Source: JACZWL01 sp046756445 (lineage in GTDB: Bacteria > Pseudomonadota > Gammaproteobacteria > Steroidobacterales > Woeseiaceae). From it: a stretch of DNA of 12,926 nt. The position numbers were made by a program, and so were the translations under genes. Within the stretch, counting starts at the first letter, position 1. The number at the start of each line of letters is the position of its first letter. This document shows, piece by piece, positions 12,887 through 12,926 of the stretch. The notes under the pieces are model-generated. The model was not told where the DNA came from. It did not search any database and was given only the letters and a program-made list of their open reading frames with translations. The stretch lies in NCBI GenBank assembly GCA_046756445.1, contig JBHHWI010000089.1, positions 1 through 12,926 of the forward strand. Reading direction: 5' to 3'.

Positions 12887-12926
12887 CTGTAAGATAGCGC
12901 GTTCCCGCGCCTGAAAACCACAACAA

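Noticed and set aside
12890..12926. TAAGAT with GC-rich discriminator at the window end, like a stable-RNA promoter
   Set aside because: No acceptable –35 hexamer at 16–18 bp and the downstream gene is outside the window.
1..12926. CRISPR array, complete insertion sequence or prophage genes
   Set aside because: No regularly spaced direct repeats, no transposase or integrase reading frame, and no phage structural gene seen.

Overview
The window reads as chromosomal core DNA of a high-GC gammaproteobacterium. The evidence is the gene order clpX–lon–hupB–ppiD, the mltD / methyltransferase–rnhA–dnaQ neighbourhood known from Escherichia coli and relatives, and proteins that match E. coli counterparts closely enough for catalytic residue numbers to line up (RNase HI exactly; FabI and Lon with a constant offset). 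No species can be named from sequence alone.

Layout. 1–758 is the C-terminal part of clpX (+). 759–1051 holds a paired palindromic repeat, a stem-loop and a candidate heat-shock (sigma-32) promoter for lon. 1052–3508 is lon (+). 3509–3707 holds a good sigma-70 promoter and the leader of hupB (3708–3980, +). 4105–4263 are tRNA-Val(TAC) and tRNA-Asp(GTC), followed by a strong hairpin. 4493–4895 is a small HicB/HicA toxin–antitoxin locus with an intact antitoxin and a toxin frame broken at its fourth codon. 5004–6899 is ppiD (+). 7007–8305 is a glutamate/aspartate-type cation symporter (+). It converges on a minus-strand mltD–fabI pair (10820 to 8346), with a 50-bp inverted repeat between them. 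10894–12853 is a plus-strand operon of a SAM methyltransferase, rnhA and dnaQ, probably ended by a hairpin at 12858.

Function. The first half is protein quality control and nucleoid maintenance: ClpX unfoldase, Lon protease, HU, and the periplasmic chaperone PpiD. The second half combines envelope and fatty-acid functions (MltD, FabI) with DNA replication fidelity (RNase HI, DNA polymerase III epsilon).

Most notable are non-coding or decayed features. Three repeats share a GGGG(A/T)CAG core; two of them overlap the stop codons of clpX, the symporter gene and fabI. The hicA toxin gene is frameshifted and lies outside any complete open reading frame. tRNA-Val carries a G-G mismatch in its T stem. 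The stretch after tRNA-Asp contains short inverted and direct copies of tRNA-Asp sequence. I see no large undescribed system; the repeat family at gene ends and the broken toxin are the best leads.
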